From Caryophanales bacterium (GTDB lineage: Bacteria; Bacillota_I; Bacilli_A; RFN20; CAG-826), in NCBI GenBank assembly GCA_028723545.1, contig JAQYER010000074.1:1-13404 (forward strand): a stretch of DNA of 13,404 nucleotides. The letters are read 5' to 3'. Shown in pieces: positions 12,487 through 13,404 of the stretch. The notes beneath the pieces are model-generated. The model made no database searches. It was not told the DNA's origin and saw nothing but the letters and a program-made list of their open reading frames with translations. How positions within the stretch are numbered: position 1 is the first letter of the stretch; each line of letters begins with the position of its first letter. The position numbers were made by a program, and so were the translations under genes.

Positions 12487-13404
12487 ATGAATAAAAACGA
12501 TATTAAGAAAAAAGAAAGAAAACCAAAACTTAATCCAAATATGATTAAGGAATACAAAGTTCATGAAGAGACTGAACTTTTAACTTTTTTGTTATCTAAA
12601 TATCCTAATTTATCAAGAAATGGCGTTAAGAGCTTATTATCTAATCATCAAGTTGCTGTCGATGGCGCGCCAGTATCGCAATTCAATTTTAAATTAGTCA
12701 AAGATGATGTTGTTATCGTTTCTAAATGTCGAATTGCTAAAAAGCAGCGTAAGAACTTACCTATTATTTTTGAAAACGATGAATTTATTGTTATTAATAA
12801 ACCAGCTGGATTATTAAGTGTCGCTAGTGATAATGAAAAAGGTAGAACTGCTTATCGAATGGTTACTGATTATGTTCAACAAATGGATAAACACAATCGT
12901 ATTTATATTGTCCATCGATTAGATGAAGATACTTCTGGTGTTTTAATGTTTGCTAAAAATGTTGAAATTAGAGATGCTTTACAAAAAAATTGGCAAGACA
13001 TTGTTAAATCACGTGGATATTATGCGATTGTTGAAGGAAAAATGGAAAAAAATAGCGATACATTAATTAATTATTTAAAGCAAAATTCCCTTAATTTAAT
13101 GTACGTTACTTCTTCAACAAAGGACGCTAAAAAATGTGTCACTCATTATAAATTAATTAAATCCAACAAAGATTATTCTTTATTAGATGTCAATATTGAT
13201 TCTGGTAGAAAAAATCAAATTCGTGTTCAATTAGGTCATATTGGCCATCATGTTATTGGCGATGATAAATATGGTGAACCAGCTAACCCAATCAATAGAT
13301 TAGGACTCCATTGTTATGAATTAAGTATCATTCATCCTTTTACGAACAAAGTTATGAAATTTGGAGCGCCAATCCCTCCTGAATTTGAAAAAATCTTTGT
13401 AAAA
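12487..13404 (+). CDS. RluA-family pseudouridine synthase with S4 domain (3' end outside window)
   Basis: There are 306 codons from the ATG at 12487, open to the window edge. A lysine-rich N-terminus leads into an S4 RNA-binding domain at about 25-80 (LLTFLLSKYPNLSRNGVKSL, then VAVDGAPV). The RluA catalytic domain follows: IIFENDEFIVINKPAGLLSV, then HRLDEDTSG at 143-151 with catalytic Asp146, and the late motif GRKNQIRVQLGHIGHHVIGD. It isomerises uridine to pseudouridine in rRNA or tRNA; which target (RluC/RluD-like or other) cannot be read from the sequence. It starts one base after the aguB stop, with only a weak GGAAAA ribosome site, so translational coupling to aguB is likely. The C-terminal text (HPFTNKVMKFGAPIPPEF) is typical of the end of the family, so little is missing. 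Confidence 0.92.
   Translation, partial: MNKNDIKKKERKPKLNPNMIKEYKVHEETELLTFLLSKYPNLSRNGVKSLLSNHQVAVDGAPVSQFNFKLVKDDVVIVSKCRIAKKQRKNLPIIFENDEFIVINKPAGLLSVASDNEKGRTAYRMVTDYVQQMDKHNRIYIVHRLDEDTSGVLMFAKNVEIRDALQKNWQDIVKSRGYYAIVEGKMEKNSDTLINYLKQNSLNLMYVTSSTKDAKKCVTHYKLIKSNKDYSLLDVNIDSGRKNQIRVQLGHIGHHVIGDDKYGEPANPINRLGLHCYELSIIHPFTNKVMKFGAPIPPEFEKIFVK

Noticed and set aside
1..13404. CRISPR arrays, insertion sequences or prophage genes
   Set aside because: No spaced direct repeats, terminal inverted repeats, transposase or integrase motifs were seen.

Overview
The window looks like a chromosomal segment of an AT-rich, low-GC bacterium of the Bacillota/Bacilli type, possibly close to the Mollicutes-like gut lineages. 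The evidence is strong Shine-Dalgarno sites before most genes, Rho-independent terminators, Bacillus-like versions of DegV, L31, MetG and arginine decarboxylase, and AT-biased codons. UGA is a true stop (tldD ends in TGA and Trp is written TGG), so the code is the standard bacterial one and not Mycoplasma code 4. There is no transposase, integrase, CRISPR array or rRNA.

Layout from left to right. (1) The 3' end of a DegV-family fatty-acid-binding gene, closed by a terminator. (2) A leftward tldE-tldD pair with translational coupling, closed by its own terminator. (3) A rightward hypothetical gene, divergent from tldD. Its promoter -10 box lies at the centre of an inverted repeat, and its likely ATG falls where transcription should begin. 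(4) A leftward pair, a guanine deaminase followed by a CrtI-like FAD oxidoreductase; the latter ends tail-to-tail with the hypothetical gene, their stop codons overlapping. (5) About 0.9 kb without protein genes. It holds the promoter of the guaD pair, a candidate structured RNA of roughly 500 nt on the minus strand, and the promoter and leader of rpmE. (6) rpmE (L31) and metG, rightward, each ended by a terminator. (7) A rightward operon: an 868-residue fusion of arginine decarboxylase with agmatine deiminase, then N-carbamoylputrescine amidase, then an S4/RluA pseudouridine synthase that runs off the window.

The clearest pathway is putrescine synthesis from arginine: arginine to agmatine to N-carbamoylputrescine to putrescine. 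It is encoded in two adjacent genes because the first two enzymes are fused. Its promoter carries a perfect 9-bp inverted repeat around the -10 box and almost no 5' UTR.

The least explained element is the minus-strand RNA at about 6858-6357. It has four possible H-type pseudoknots, a perfect tRNA T-arm with no tRNA body, a short frame ending Ala-Tyr-Ala-Ala before tandem stops, and a terminator. The order resembles a circularly permuted tmRNA, but the acceptor stem and D-loop motif could not be found. An unrelated large ornate RNA is an equally serious reading.
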